From: Linyphia triangularis
Lineage: Eukaryota > Arthropoda > Arachnida > Araneae > Linyphiidae
DNA length: 64,000 nucleotides
Assembly: GCA_963978545.1 (NCBI GenBank)
Contig: OZ021724.1
Location: 98,687,792-98,751,791, forward strand
Direction: 5' to 3'
The translations under genes were made by a program, and so were the position numbers. Positions 35,394-46,713 of this stretch are shown piece by piece. The notes under the pieces are model-generated. The model searched no databases. It saw only the letters and a program-made list of their open reading frames with translations, and was not told where the DNA came from. Within the stretch, counting starts at the first letter, position 1. The number at the start of each line of letters is the position of its first letter.

Positions 35394-36112
35394 GGGGAAT
35401 TGGTAACCTTCAAACTTTTTTTTTTTATTTAAGCCTTTAAAATTAAAATGTTTACATATTTGGAAGTATTACTAAGTAAAAACTAATTTTTACTAAAAAA
35501 AAGTTAACATAGTGCTCTAAATTTTAAAATTTTTTAATTTTTTAAAATAATTCATCAAATTTCAAATTCTATCTTCTTTTCCATTTTGTAATATTTTTTC
35601 TTGATTTTTTTTTTTTTTTTTTAAATGTTATAGTAATATACTCTAAATTTTTTAGGCATCGGATTTAGAATAAGTAAAATAGTTTTCAAGAAAAACGATA
35701 ATTACTGTACCTAAAGGTAAAAAAAGCGTAAAAACCAGCTATTTTTCAACATTTAAATTTGTAAAAAAAATATATATATTTTCTTCAAAAATACATGCCT
35801 ATTTTTATCAAATAGATATTAAGAATGATACGAAAAAATTCAAGTCATTTCATTCATATTTGCTGAAGTTTTAGCATTTTGAGTAAGGTGGGAATTTCAA
35901 AAATCACAAACTGATAAAAATGCGTTCGAGACATCTAAGGAGCTATTGCAGCAATGCTAACCTTCTCCATAAGAATATATTTTTTCTGCAATTGCAGCTA
36001 TCGGATCATCTCAAAAACTTGCCAGAATAAGGAGAAGGTTTCAAAGATTATAAACACGCAAAAAATTAATATTTTTATTATTTTTTGTGTAAACAAGGGG
36101 TACCAAGCCCCC
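35394..36112. mobile_element. TTAA-target element E, copy 1
   Basis: It has ends GGGGAATTGGTAACCTTC and GGGGTACCAAGCCCCC, with TTAA at 35390-35393 and 36113-36116. Sequence is shared, in reverse orientation, with 55891-56628. Blocks such as GATCATCTCAAAAACTTGCC and GAGTAAGGTGGGAATTTC are conserved. No coding frame survives. Confidence 0.75.
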
Positions 36113-36189
36113 TTAAAATATTAGTTTCTCAATGTACTCTTTGTCATTGAAATGAACAAGTCTCCTTCCAATGTCGGACGACTGTGTTG

Positions 36190-37490
36190 TACAGCAGAAA
36201 AGCTCCCTTAACCAAAATTTTGTTTATTTCAAACAGCACAAAACAAACCCGCAGTAACACCTTGCCTTCATCCAATCGCGCTGAAATAGCATCTAACCGA
36301 TCATTGAGGAAACTCTTTGCTGTTGCCAAAATTGTTTTAATACGTAATAAAATTGTTTTAATCAGAATAAATTTTGATGTGAGTGCATAAATTCACATTC
36401 ATTTTTAATAAAAAAAAAATTGAAAACAGTTTACCGCATATTTTGCTAATAGAGTTGCTTGTAATATTTAAAACTAGCTAAATACCCGTGCTTCGCTACG
36501 AAATTTTAACATGTGCAATATTTTAGCTAGCTGTGAAGCCTCGCGTTGTGGAAATTTGTCATTCGTGTATAGGACCCAGTTTTTGGCGCTTTGCTCGCAG
36601 GAAGGTTCATCACTACGCAAAATCGAGCTCGCTTCGTTCGCTAAATTAATTAAAAAGAAACTAAATAAAAATTTTAAATTCTGGCTTATTCCAATTAGAA
36701 GGCAAAAATTACTTATGTTGAAAATTTCAGAGCTGATGTAGCCCAATTAGTGGTCGTTTTGTAAAATGTTTATTAATTAATTAAAAAAAATAATTAAAAA
36801 AGAACAAAATAAAAATTTAAAATTCTGTTTTTTAAAAGCCTAGTTAAAAGGCCAAAACTACTTGTGTTGAAAATTTCAGAGCTGTAGCCCTATTAGAATT
36901 TTTTTTGTAACATATTAATTAATTAAAAAAAAAAAATTAAAAAAGAACTAATTGAAATTTTAACATTCTGTTTGTGATGTATACAATTAGAAGGCCAAAA
37001 CTACTTATGTTGAAATTTTCAGAGCTGTAGCCCTATTAGTAGTCGTTTTGTAAAATGTAAATTACTTAATTAAAAAAATTAATTAAAAAGGAACAAAATA
37101 AAAATTTAAAATTCTGTTTTTTTAAAAGGCCAAAACTACTTGTGTTGAAAATTTCAGAGGTGTAGTCCTATTAGATATCGTTTTGTAACATATTTATTAA
37201 TTAATTAAAAAAAAAATTAAAAATGAACTAATTAAAATTTTAACATTCTATTTGTGATGCATAAAATTAGAAGGCCAAAACTACTTAGGCTGAAAATTTC
37301 AGAGCTCTACTCCAATTTTAAGTAGGTTTCTATAGATCCACAGACAGACATACAGCTTGTTTTATTATTATAGATTAGATGCCAGTACCAAGCACACGTT
37401 GACTATAGAAACAGCGCTATGTTAATGAATATGAAAATTGGCTATGCATATAAAGGATTTATATAAAAAACTTTGTTTTTATGAGTTATA
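36190..37490 (-). repeat. Interspersed repeat A (inverted), split by a Helitron
   Basis: The left part ends ATATTTAAAA at 36473 and the right part resumes TTAGATGCCAGTACC at 37375. The copy at 44333 reads ATATTTAAAATTAGATGC without interruption. Confidence 0.75.
36474..37374 (-). mobile_element. Non-autonomous Helitron nested in repeat A
   Basis: On minus it starts TCTATAATAATAAAAC and ends CACGGGTATTTAGCTAG. The empty site at 44333 shows insertion between A and T with no duplication. Inside are five diverged tandem units, each with GGCCAAAACTACTT and AAATTTCAGAGCTGTAG. Confidence 0.8.
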
Positions 37491-37894
37491 TTATTTCTTT
37501 CCTCTATCGCTACAAATATGTAAATTTCCTACTCTGTATCAATGAATGTGATAAATATCTTCCCTGAGAAGTGATTAGTTGATAAAGAAATAAAATAGAA
37601 ACTGTGTTGTCGAAGTTTTCGAAGGCAACCCGGCTTAATTCTCAAGGCAGGCGACAATCGATTTTCCTTCTCCCATAGCTACAATAGTAAACAGTTTACA
37701 AACACACGTTCTTATAACAAACTTTAATAATACATAGAGAAGTTTGTTTATCGTTTGCTTAGAAACATCGGTTCCTAAAATCTGCAGTTACGGAGTATAA
37801 AAAAAACTTGTATTTTAACTAATATAAAATATAGTTTGTGCGATTATTTCCCGTTGTAGGAAACCAGCAGATGTAGACAGCTTCTTAAACATAT

Positions 37895-38545
37895 TGTTAC
37901 GAATTTCTGTATATTTGTAAATATTTCGTAGTATTAATTATGTAAAAAGGAAAATTTATGTACATTTCGCCTAAGGCAGTGCAAGAGTTTGTCGTTTCTT
38001 CGCTTTCCTGCAATGCGTCTCTTATTGCTTGAAAACGAGTTTTACAGAGATAATGTTGGAAAACGAGGTTTACAAGGAGAAGGCCATTTAACATTATGGT
38101 TAATGGCAATCTCGCAAAGTTGGTGACTAATTTTGGTTGCCAAATTTGGCAAAAAATCGCCAAAACCATTTGGCGACACTTTTCAAACCATTGAAAACCA
38201 TTTGGTGACACTTTCGATCCCCATGTACCAGTATAGGGCTTTTCGACTGAGATCTAGAAAATTCTCCAAATTTCTATCTGTAGAAGATTCGCAAAGGAAG
38301 CTTTCCTAAATAAGGCCAATAGAGAGTTGAATTAGGGAGTTAGTTGTCTCTCAGCGAGTGTTCAGAGTAGTGAACTGTATTGCATTGTCTTTTGTGACGA
38401 ATTTAGCAGTTGTGTATCTAGTTTTTAACTGCTGTTTGTGCTCCATGGTTGGGTAAAGAGCTGTATTGAGTCTACTAGAACGAGAAGTTCTGAAGTTGTA
38501 AAAGAATCTGCGAAGAGTTACATCGGAATAAATTTCCAAAAAGGT
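37895..38545 (+). mobile_element. Solo LTR, family 2, copy 2 (3' end unclear)
   Basis: It starts TGTTACGAATTTCTG after ATAT. It carries the TTTGGCGAC/GCCAAA cluster (38105-38210), a CCTAAATAAGG TATA-like box, CTACTAGAACGAGAAGTTCT and AATAAATTTCC. The right border is not recognisable. Confidence 0.6.
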
Positions 38546-38877
38546 GCTAATGGAATAATGGTTTTTATCTAAGTAGTTTACAAACGTTGTCATTGTTTAC
38601 AACTTTAAGAGGGATTCACTGCCTGACTAAATACTTAATTTATGTGAACAAAATAACTTCTAAAGTATTGCTATAAAAAATATGAATTTATGACGAAGTA
38701 AAACAAGAGAAATAAAAGATCATTAACATAATTTGGAAAAAAAAAAATTCATTTGTGGTTTCTTTATTACCCTGGCCCGTAAGTCAGTTAAGTCCAAGTG
38801 TATTGTTTTCAATCGGTCAAAAGTGAGGTCCGGTGTCGGTCCCTACTTGATGTTTGGGAATGAGCAGGAAAGGCGCT

Positions 38878-39051
38878 GACCAAACGGTATAGTGGTTAGC
38901 GTGCTAGCTCCTAGACAGCGAGGTTGCGGGTTCCGAGTCCCGTGTAAGGCATGGGTGTTTTTAAATGTATGTTGGCTTGTCTAATGACGAATGTTTCGGC
39001 GCATTATAGCCCTCGTGTTGCTGACGGTGCCAGATAATCTGAAAACAACCA
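38878..39051 (+). mobile_element. tRNA-derived SINE
   Basis: GACCAAACGGTATAGTGG, A box TAGTGGTTAGCGTG and B-box GGGTTCCGAGTCCC. The body ends GATAATCTGAAAACAACC. The 12-bp duplication AGCAGGAAAGGC lies on both sides. Confidence 0.85.
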
Positions 39052-39773
39052 AGCAGGAAAGGCATTGCGTGGGCTTGCGCCTTCTTGTATATTTATGCTG
39101 GAATTGTTCAGTTGTATTGATGTATCGATGTTTCATAGAACTCAAATAAAAAAAAATTATGGGCTGGACTTAAAGCACAGTGTAAACTGTACATCGGTCC
39201 CTAGCCGAATATTATTTTTTTAAATTTTGTTTCAAGTTTTTATAAGAAAGCTTTTAAAAATTTTTTTTAAGTGTAATATAAAACAAAACCAGTTATTTTC
39301 TCTGGTTAGTCAGAAAAAGTTATGAAATCTAGAATGGTTGCCCTCAAGAGGCCAGCGTATAATTTCTTTAGAAACTCGTTCACAGTGTGCTAAATTGGGA
39401 TTATTGTAAGGAACCCCCATAGACAATCTGTACTTGAAAGGCTAAAACTATTATTTCGAATTATTCCATATGTTTGAGCTACGAACATCTACACTAAATA
39501 CACCTATTAGCGTTGCAGTATACTTTTGTGGTAAAATGATAATAGGTGGTGTGGTTTTTTTTTGTTTTAATTACTCGATCAGAGTTTTCTTTTCCGGTGT
39601 AAGGCATGAAACGATATCCAAATTTCAAAAAATGCCAAAATATCGACATATTTTTAATGCCTGAAAACTGTATCATTTATTAGATGGACACTACCCATAT
39701 AGCACACATTCTCCCAGGTAGGTCCCTAGGAAGTCATTTCGAGTCTCAGGGATGACTAGGGTTGACCCTGGGA

Positions 39774-39957
39774 AGGTTGGTTGATTGTATTCAGATTATC
39801 TGGCGCCGTCAGCAACACGAGGGCTATAATGCGCCGAAACTTTCGTCATTAGACAAGCCAACATACATTTACAAACACCCATGCCAAACACGGGACTCGA
39901 ACCCGCAACCTCGCGGTCTAGAAGCCAGCACGCTAACCACTATACCGTTTGGTCGGC
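39774..39957 (-). mobile_element. tRNA-derived SINE
   Basis: On + it reads from the AACC-type tail (GGTTGGTTG) through the body to the tRNA head ACTATACCGTTTGGTCGG. It is flanked by TGACCCTGGGA on both sides (11 bp). Confidence 0.85.
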
Positions 39958-40113
39958 TGACCCTGGGATGTGTGCTCTATGAGTACGTCTATGACTTTAC
40001 CTGATCATTGGTAACTCAGAGACTTATTCAGATTTATGTGAGCCATGGAAAAATGTTGTAAAGTGCGGCTATCGTATCGGGCCCTAAAACTAAAATTAAA
40101 CGTTATGCGTATC

Positions 40114-40292
40114 CAGGGCCGTAGACAGGGGGGGGGATGACGGGACCCTTCCTCCCTCGCCCCCCCCCCCCCCAGAAATTATGTGAAATCTTGTTTCACT
40201 ACTTCTTTTTTTTGTGTAACTTGCTATATGTATTTAATCAAATCTTCGACCATAACCCTCTCCCCCCGAAAAAAATTCTGGCTACGGGCTTG
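40114..40292. mobile_element. Short hAT-like MITE
   Basis: It has imperfect inverted ends CAGGGCCGTAGACAG and CTGGCTACGGGCTTG, with the exact 8-bp duplication TGCGTATC at 40106-40113 and 40293-40300. It contains G- and C-runs. It has no coding capacity. Confidence 0.8.
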
Positions 40293-40457
40293 TGCGTATC
40301 TGTTATTATTTTCAAACACCGCATGACAAAATTATATTCAGTTTATGGAGCAGATACATCGATGCATCCTGGCAATTCCTCTTAAGTTATTGAAACTTCA
40401 AAGATTCTGGTCATTTATAACTGAAAATTCTGGTATTAAATACGTAAGTACTCGAAC

Positions 40458-40489
<32 letters not shown>

Positions 40490-40515
40490 GATGATGAATC
40501 GAAGCAAAATATATA

Positions 40516-42171
40516 CAGTGGGTAAAAAAAGTCTCAGTACGGAAGCCAAAGTTACAAATAAAATAACATAATTTCTAATTTTTTGCTTCATATCTTCAGT
40601 AAATACTGAAATATGTTTAATTTGATTCTTTAAAATAAGTTTATAATAAATGTCTGTATTTACAAAACGCAGGAAATATTTAAATTGAAATATTTAGGAG
40701 ATGTTGCTAAGTGCCATGCAAAAAAGTTTCCGTACGCCATATGAAAATTAATTCTGACGTCTTCCACAACAGACTTGCAGTAAATTTTCAAAATTGAAGT
40801 GTACGCAAGTGTCATGAAAGCATGAGAGCAGCAATTGTTTAATTTTAGCTTGTTGCTGATTGTCTTAAAATGGAGTCCCTAAACCTATTCGTGAGTTTGT
40901 GATTCAGTTATGAAATGTTGGATTATCTATGACAAAAAGTCCAAATCTTTAATATATTGAAGTCTATAGTACAATATATTATTGAAAGACACCGTCAGCT
41001 TCAAACTTTTGAGGATAGAGTTTGATCCGGAAGATCTTCAAAGCTAAGACGTTTGCATAAAAGAAATATCCTATTGTAAGGTTCAATATAATTCGCTAAT
41101 AAGTGCACCTCAAGTCGTACATGGCTTAAGATTTGATAAAAACATTGAAGACAAATCCCAGTTGACAATTTATGTGCACTGGTTAAGACATTTTACGTTG
41201 GAATTTCAAGGTACACGTACCTATGCTTATTCTTTCTACTTAAATTGAATTACCGACAGCAGCTGCTCTCATACACTCCCAAACTGTAATTCCTCCTTCA
41301 CCGTGTTTGAGAGTTCCACATAAATTATAAGTTAAAATTTGTTAATTTTGTTTTCTCCTGACCATAACTCGATTATCTGACCCTTGAATATTTAATTTTA
41401 ATTCATCACTAAAAATAACTTTACAATTCGATGCGCTTTTTTCTGTTACATGTACTTATATAAGGCTTCTCACGGGCTGCCAAGTCCATTCAGAACCATT
41501 TTTTAATAACATTTCTCACCGTTTGAGATGTCACTTCAATGTTTTTATCAATATTCAAGCCATGGGCGACTTAAGGTGCACTTATTCACGGACTATCTTG
41601 AACCTTACTATACGATATTTCTTTTATAGAAGCGTTTTAGCTTCGAAGATTTACCGGTTCGATCTCTATCCTCAAAAGTTTGAAGCGCACGGTGTCTTTC
41701 AATAATGTATTGTACTGTAGACTACAATATATAAAATATTTCGTAAATTTTTTTCATAGATAATCCATCATTTCATAACTGAATCGCCAATTCACGAATA
41801 GAATTAGGAACACCTTTTTAAGACAATCAACAACAAGCCAAAATAAAACAATTGTTGCTATCATGTCATCATGACACTTGCGTACACTTCTGTGTGGAAA
41901 ATTTACTGCAAGTCTGTTGTGGAAGACGTCAGAGTTAATTTTCATATTGTGTACGGAAACTTTTTTTGCATGGCACTTAGCAACATCTCCTAAATATTTA
42001 AATTTAAATACTTGCTGAGTATTGTAAAAACAGACATTGATTATAAACTTATTTTAAAGAATCAAATTAAACATATTTCAATAGTTACTGAAGATATAAA
42101 GCAATAGATTAGAAATTATGCTAATTTATTTGTAACTTTGGCTTCCGTACGGAGACTTTTTTTACCCACTG
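40516..42171. mobile_element. Tc1/mariner element as an inverted half-duplication
   Basis: Ends CAGTGGGTAAAAAAAGTCTC and GAGACTTTTTTTACCCACTG lie between TA dinucleotides. The arms (about 40516-41170 and 41510-42171) mirror each other far beyond a normal terminal repeat and both include the N-terminal part of a decayed transposase. The spacer of about 340 bp holds a transposase core on the minus strand. Confidence 0.85.
41230..41345 (-). pseudogene. Tc1-type transposase catalytic-core remnant
   Basis: On minus the sequence reads GTLKHGEGGITVWECMRAA. This matches the well-known KHGGG-(I/V)MVWG motif just before the second catalytic aspartate region of Tc1/mariner DDE transposases. Only this fragment is recognisable; the frame is broken on both sides. 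Confidence 0.7.
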
Positions 42172-42640
42172 TAGATCCAATTATAAATTATTTGCATTTA
42201 AGAAAATACTATACTAGAAAGCTTTAACCCCCCCCCCCCTTGAAATTATCCAATAAACTCAATTACTTTTCTGATTTTTTTAAAGTTTTTCTGCTTAAAA
42301 GTGTCTTGCTTTCAGTGGATCTATCTACAGTCTACACTCCTGACCACCAGTGGAATTTAATTATCTTTTGCGCTCTTTGGGAGTGTAAATTATATTTCTG
42401 AGCAAATAGTTTTGAAGATAACAATGTGCAATACAAACAGAGGCTAATTTACGTGCGCTCCTGGTCCACTTTCTATGAGTCACTTTTAGTTGTTAACTGA
42501 AACCGGATCGCACATCACTGTAGCGTATTCAATAAGGTAATGATAAATTGTCTTGGTCTATACCTCGAGCACTTCTTTCTTCGACCTTACCACATCAACG
42601 AAAGGACACTGAGGCTATGCAGCAGCCTCCATTATCATAC

Positions 42641-43341
42641 TGTTGGGTGGATGGGTTCGAAAGACTTGAAGCCAAAGCAGATCAAAACTTGTAGAAATTT
42701 ATTTTGATATAACTCCAGAACTTCTCGTTCTAGTAGACTTTATACAGCTCTTCACACAACAATAGAGCACAAAACAGCAGTTAAAAACTTTATACACAAC
42801 TGCTACAAATCGCCGCAAAAGACAATGCAATACAGTTCACTTTTAGAACTATTCTGAATGCTCACTGAGAGACAGCTAACTCAGTAACTCCAGTCAACTA
42901 ACTGACTCAACTAAATAACTCCCCCGCTCTCTTGGCCGGCTTATATAGGAAAGTTAAACCTTCGTGAAACTTCCAGAGATGGAAATTTGGAGAACTTTCC
43001 AGATTGTAGTAGAGAAGCCCTATACATGTACATGGGGACTGAAAATGTCGCCAAGTTTTGCGACATTTGGCGATTTCTCGCCAAATTTGGCGACCAAAAT
43101 TAGTCGCCAAAACCACCGCCAACTTGGCTCTATCTCGCCAATTTGACGAAATTGTCATTAACCATAATGTTAAATGGCCTTCTCTTTGTAAAACTCGCTT
43201 TCCAGCATTATTTCTGTAAAAATCGTTTTCAAGCATCAGGAGACACATTGCAGGAAAGCAAACTCTTGCACTGCCTTATGCGAAATTAATTTTCCTTTAC
43301 ATTACTACGAAATATTTACAAATATACAGAAATTCGTAACA
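42641..43341 (-). mobile_element. Solo LTR, family 2, copy 3
   Basis: The plus-strand ends are TGTTGGGTGG and AATTCGTAACA. The flanks are ATAC and ATAT (3 of 4 matching). On minus it has the GCCAA/TTGGC cluster (43048-43145), then CCTATATAAGCC, then CTACTAGAACGAGAAGTTCT and AATAAATTTCT, the same order as the LTR at 13908. Confidence 0.7.
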
Positions 43342-43554
43342 ATATACATTTCGGAGTGGTTGGACCGAACCCTCGAGCTTGACGCCTCAGATTTACTCTT
43401 GAACCTAAGTGGTTTTCACTAAAATCTTTTTGGTAAGAAAAGTTTTCAAATGAACGATTCAGAACAAAATTGTCGTGTTGATTCAATTTTTATTTACATT
43501 TCCCCCCCCTTTTGTCAATGGATGTCATTGTATGTAACTAGCGATTGTTGTTCT

Positions 43555-43800
43555 GTTTCGAATCTCCCTGGAATTCGCCCCAGCGTGGTGTCCGAATTCC
43601 ACGCCCAAATTGTAGGGAATCGGGCATGCGGAAATTCGACACCATTCGTTTTGTTCCACACATTCTGACTCATTCCCAACCAGCGACTCGGAACACCTGG
43701 GAATCACCGCGATTCCGAGAAGAGAACGACATTTTTGGAACACTTGTGCGGCATCAGAGCGGCAGCTGTCACAATAACGGGGAGGGGATCCGTTTATGTT
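43555..43800. other. GC-richer island in gene 2 intron 1
   Basis: About 250 bases of near-balanced composition within an AT-rich intron, open in one frame on each strand (+43545-43841 and -43525-43803). It has no recognisable domain or repeat match. It contains several GGGAATC and GAATTC motifs. It could be a conserved regulatory element, an unrecognised exon, or a lone repeat. Confidence 0.35.
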
Positions 43801-43954
43801 CATTTAGTGCGTATAAAAATAATGAGATTTCTAAGTATTGACATTTGCAGTCCCCCCCTGCTGTCCAATTGACGTAAGGCAAATCGGCAATGGTAAAACA
43901 CACCAGAGTTCGATCACATCGGCAGATGATTCGTGTCAATGCCTTTTTAAATCC

Positions 43955-44410
43955 TTTATATTAACTTCGATTCTGTGTGTATGTCTGTAGAAAGTGGGTA
44001 AATCTGCGGAAGCCCGAAACTTGGCAGATAGATTCAATGTCGATGACAACGCATTCTATCAAATTTTAGGGCTGCCACTGTCTCTAAAAGGTCGCTTTTA
44101 CGGAGTACTAAAAAACCAACTTGCCGTCATCAATCGCCCTGAAATAGCATTTAACCGATAATTGAAGACACTCTTTCCAGTTGCCAAAACTGTTTTTATA
44201 AATAAGTAGTAAAATTGTTTTAATCAGACTAAATAAGATATTTGGATGTGAGTGCATAAATTCACATTTATTTTTAATGAATAAATTTTGAAACGTAGTT
44301 TGCCGCATATTTTGCTGATAAAGATGTTTTTGATATTTAAAATTAGATGCAAACACCAAGCAAGCGTCACGCTTGACTAGTTAATGAATATAAAAATTTG
44401 CAATGCATGT
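43955..44410 (-). repeat. Interspersed repeat A, long inverted copy
   Basis: TCCTTTATATTAACTTCGAT, GCATTCTATCAAATTTTAGG, CTGCCACTGTCTCTAAAAGG and GCATATTTTGCTGAT match 56866-57320 and, inverted, 34315-34800. It provides the uninterrupted site for the Helitron at 36474. Confidence 0.75.
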
Positions 44411-44528
44411 ACCGTACTTCTGTAAAGAGCTAGCTCCTAAATTCTTTTATTCTGTTTATAGTTTTGTCAGAAAATAAGACAAATTTTTTTAATTACAACA
44501 AAAGTTTTGATTTAATATTCATGAAAAA

Positions 44529-44533
<5 letters not shown>

Positions 44534-44605
<72 letters not shown>
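44534..44605. repeat. (TA)n microsatellite
   Basis: About 70 bases of pure AT dinucleotide repeat. Confidence 0.97.
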
Positions 44606-44607
<2 letters not shown>

Positions 44608-44749
44608 CGATCGCACACGCCTTAGACCGGTCCTTAATAATAGGATGATCCAACAAACAAACGCCTATCTCCCCGTTTCCTTCTAGAATAAAGAAGATAT
44701 AATAACCGTAGACTTCTTTTATCCATACTTAAATTTTACACTTATATTG

Positions 44750-45409
44750 TAGTCCGAGAGGCGACTGCAGTTTTTGGATCCCATCGAACATCATTCTGAA
44801 TTTTTTATAGAAATTGGAGAAAAGTGAGTAGATTAAGAATCCACTGGTTTCACGTGGTAAAAATGGCCGAAACTGATCAAAAATCGACTTGGAATGAGTT
44901 GAACTAAAATCCGATTGCCAAATATGTCATAACTTGCCAAAAAGAGAACAAACTTTTTCGTCTGGCAACCACTCATTTGATTTTCAAGGAGAAAAAGGGC
45001 AAACGATTTATGATCTCTGGCTCGGAAAACTTGTATCTTTTAAAAGTAAAACAAATTGGCAATATCAGTTACCTCATCAGTGACGTAATGTTTATTGCCA
45101 ATTTGGATACTTTGTGAAAGATGCAAGTAAGCCATAGCCACACATCCGAATCGTCTGCAACCTTCTTAATTGAAAATTAAAGAATGAGGGTTACCAAATA
45201 AAAAAAAATGCTCATTATTTGGCAAGTTATGGCGCATTTGGCAATTGGATTTAGTTCAACTTATTAAAAGTCGATTTTTGACCAGTTTTTGGCCATTTTT
45301 GCCACAGCAGACCAGTGGATTCGTAATCTACTCACTTTTCTCCAATTTCTATTAAAAATTCAGAATGATGTTCGATGGGGTCCAAAAATTGCAGTCGCCT
45401 CTCAGTCTA
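44750..45409. mobile_element. Harbinger-like MITE, copy 2
   Basis: It has the same TAGTCCGAGAGGCGACTGCA and mirrored right end as 4759-5431, with a 3-bp duplication TTG (44747-44749, 45410-45412). The long inverted arms and ATTGGCAA internal motifs are conserved. Confidence 0.8.
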
Positions 45410-46271
45410 TTGTAAAGTAAAACTTAAAAAATAACTAAATACTTTTAATCAACGCTTGTCCAGATACTACATTCACTGGGTGAAAATAATAATGAAACTC
45501 TTCAAAGATGCGGGCGAAACGTCTGCAGATATGTGCTCGTGTGAAAAGGCCGGGTCCCCGTCCGCACCGTGTGAAAGAGGCCTTAGTGATGTTTAAATAA
45601 CAGGTAATTTTTGTGGCTTTCTAATCACCGGAGGAAGAATAAGATAGGACATCATTCTCTTCAGAAATGTATGAACCTTTTTTTTTTAAATCAGAAAAAA
45701 AAAAAAACTCTGACGACATTTCGATACTGGACACTTTTAAAGCAGGATCTGATAGAGAGTTGCCCAAATATTAAGAAAATACCTTCCGGGAGGTCTTTCG
45801 AAATGAAACTGCCTCGCATTTGCTTTTCGAATGAAAAAATATCCTAAAAATTCCCAAGAGGCATTTGGCTAGACTATTTGTCGCAATCGTCACCGTGTAT
45901 ACTCAGTGTTTGAAAACTACAGAGATTGTAGAGAAACAAGCAGAGATCTGTCGCATATATTAGGCAGGGGAAGGGTTTGTAGGGTCAGACCCTTCCCCCC
46001 CCCTCCCCCTTTCCCCTACGATCCTCTCCAATCATAACAAATCAGCTAACATGCCGACGATTTGCTATGATTGAAAAAGAAACATTTAGCAATCGTAAAT
46101 AATTTAAAACACGTACGTTTTTAAACTACCATCATTATTCAGTCAGAGTTTTTCTACCGCACAAAAGTACCTATTAGGTCCAAGAACTTTGAAATAAATA
46201 ACTGATTGTTTATGTGCTATATATCCTTGTATTCTAAGTGCCATAAATGTATAGTGAAATTAGTCTGATAT

Positions 46272-46516
46272 TATACTAAACTTCAACTTAACTAGACATC
46301 ACTTAGACGGTAGATCGTCACAGTGCTCATAGGTATTTAATCCATTTTGGCGGAGTGAAGACATAATTCTCGCCAAACCTTATAGCCTTTTGTTCTCTAC
46401 AGGGTTGTGGTTTGGCAAGAATTATGTCTTCACTCCGCCAAAATGGATTAAATACCTATGAGCACTGTGACGATCTACCGTCTAAGTGATGTCTAGTTAA
46501 GTTGAAGTTAAGTATA
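46272..46516. mobile_element. Palindromic hairpin MITE
   Basis: Arms of about 105-115 bp are nearly perfect complements (GACGGTAGATCGTCACAGTG at left, CACTGTGACGATCTACCGTC at right) around a loop of about 30 bases. Outer ends are TATACTAAACTTCAACTTA and its mirror, probably with a TA target. No coding sequence. Confidence 0.85.
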
Positions 46517-46713
46517 GTGTTTGTCCGTTTACCTGAAATATTGCTCTTTTTCTATTGAATTTAAACAAACAAAAAATTTATTTTAATTTACAATCTAAAA
46601 AATATGGATAATATTGGATCTAGATAATATAAAGGGATCCATGTTGAGTTGTTTTGTACAACTCGAAAACTATACAAACACCAATATAATATTTTGGCAT
46701 ATGTAGGTGATAT

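Noticed and set aside
44534..44605. AT-rich origin or regulatory site
   Set aside because: It is a pure TA dinucleotide microsatellite with nothing else to support a function.
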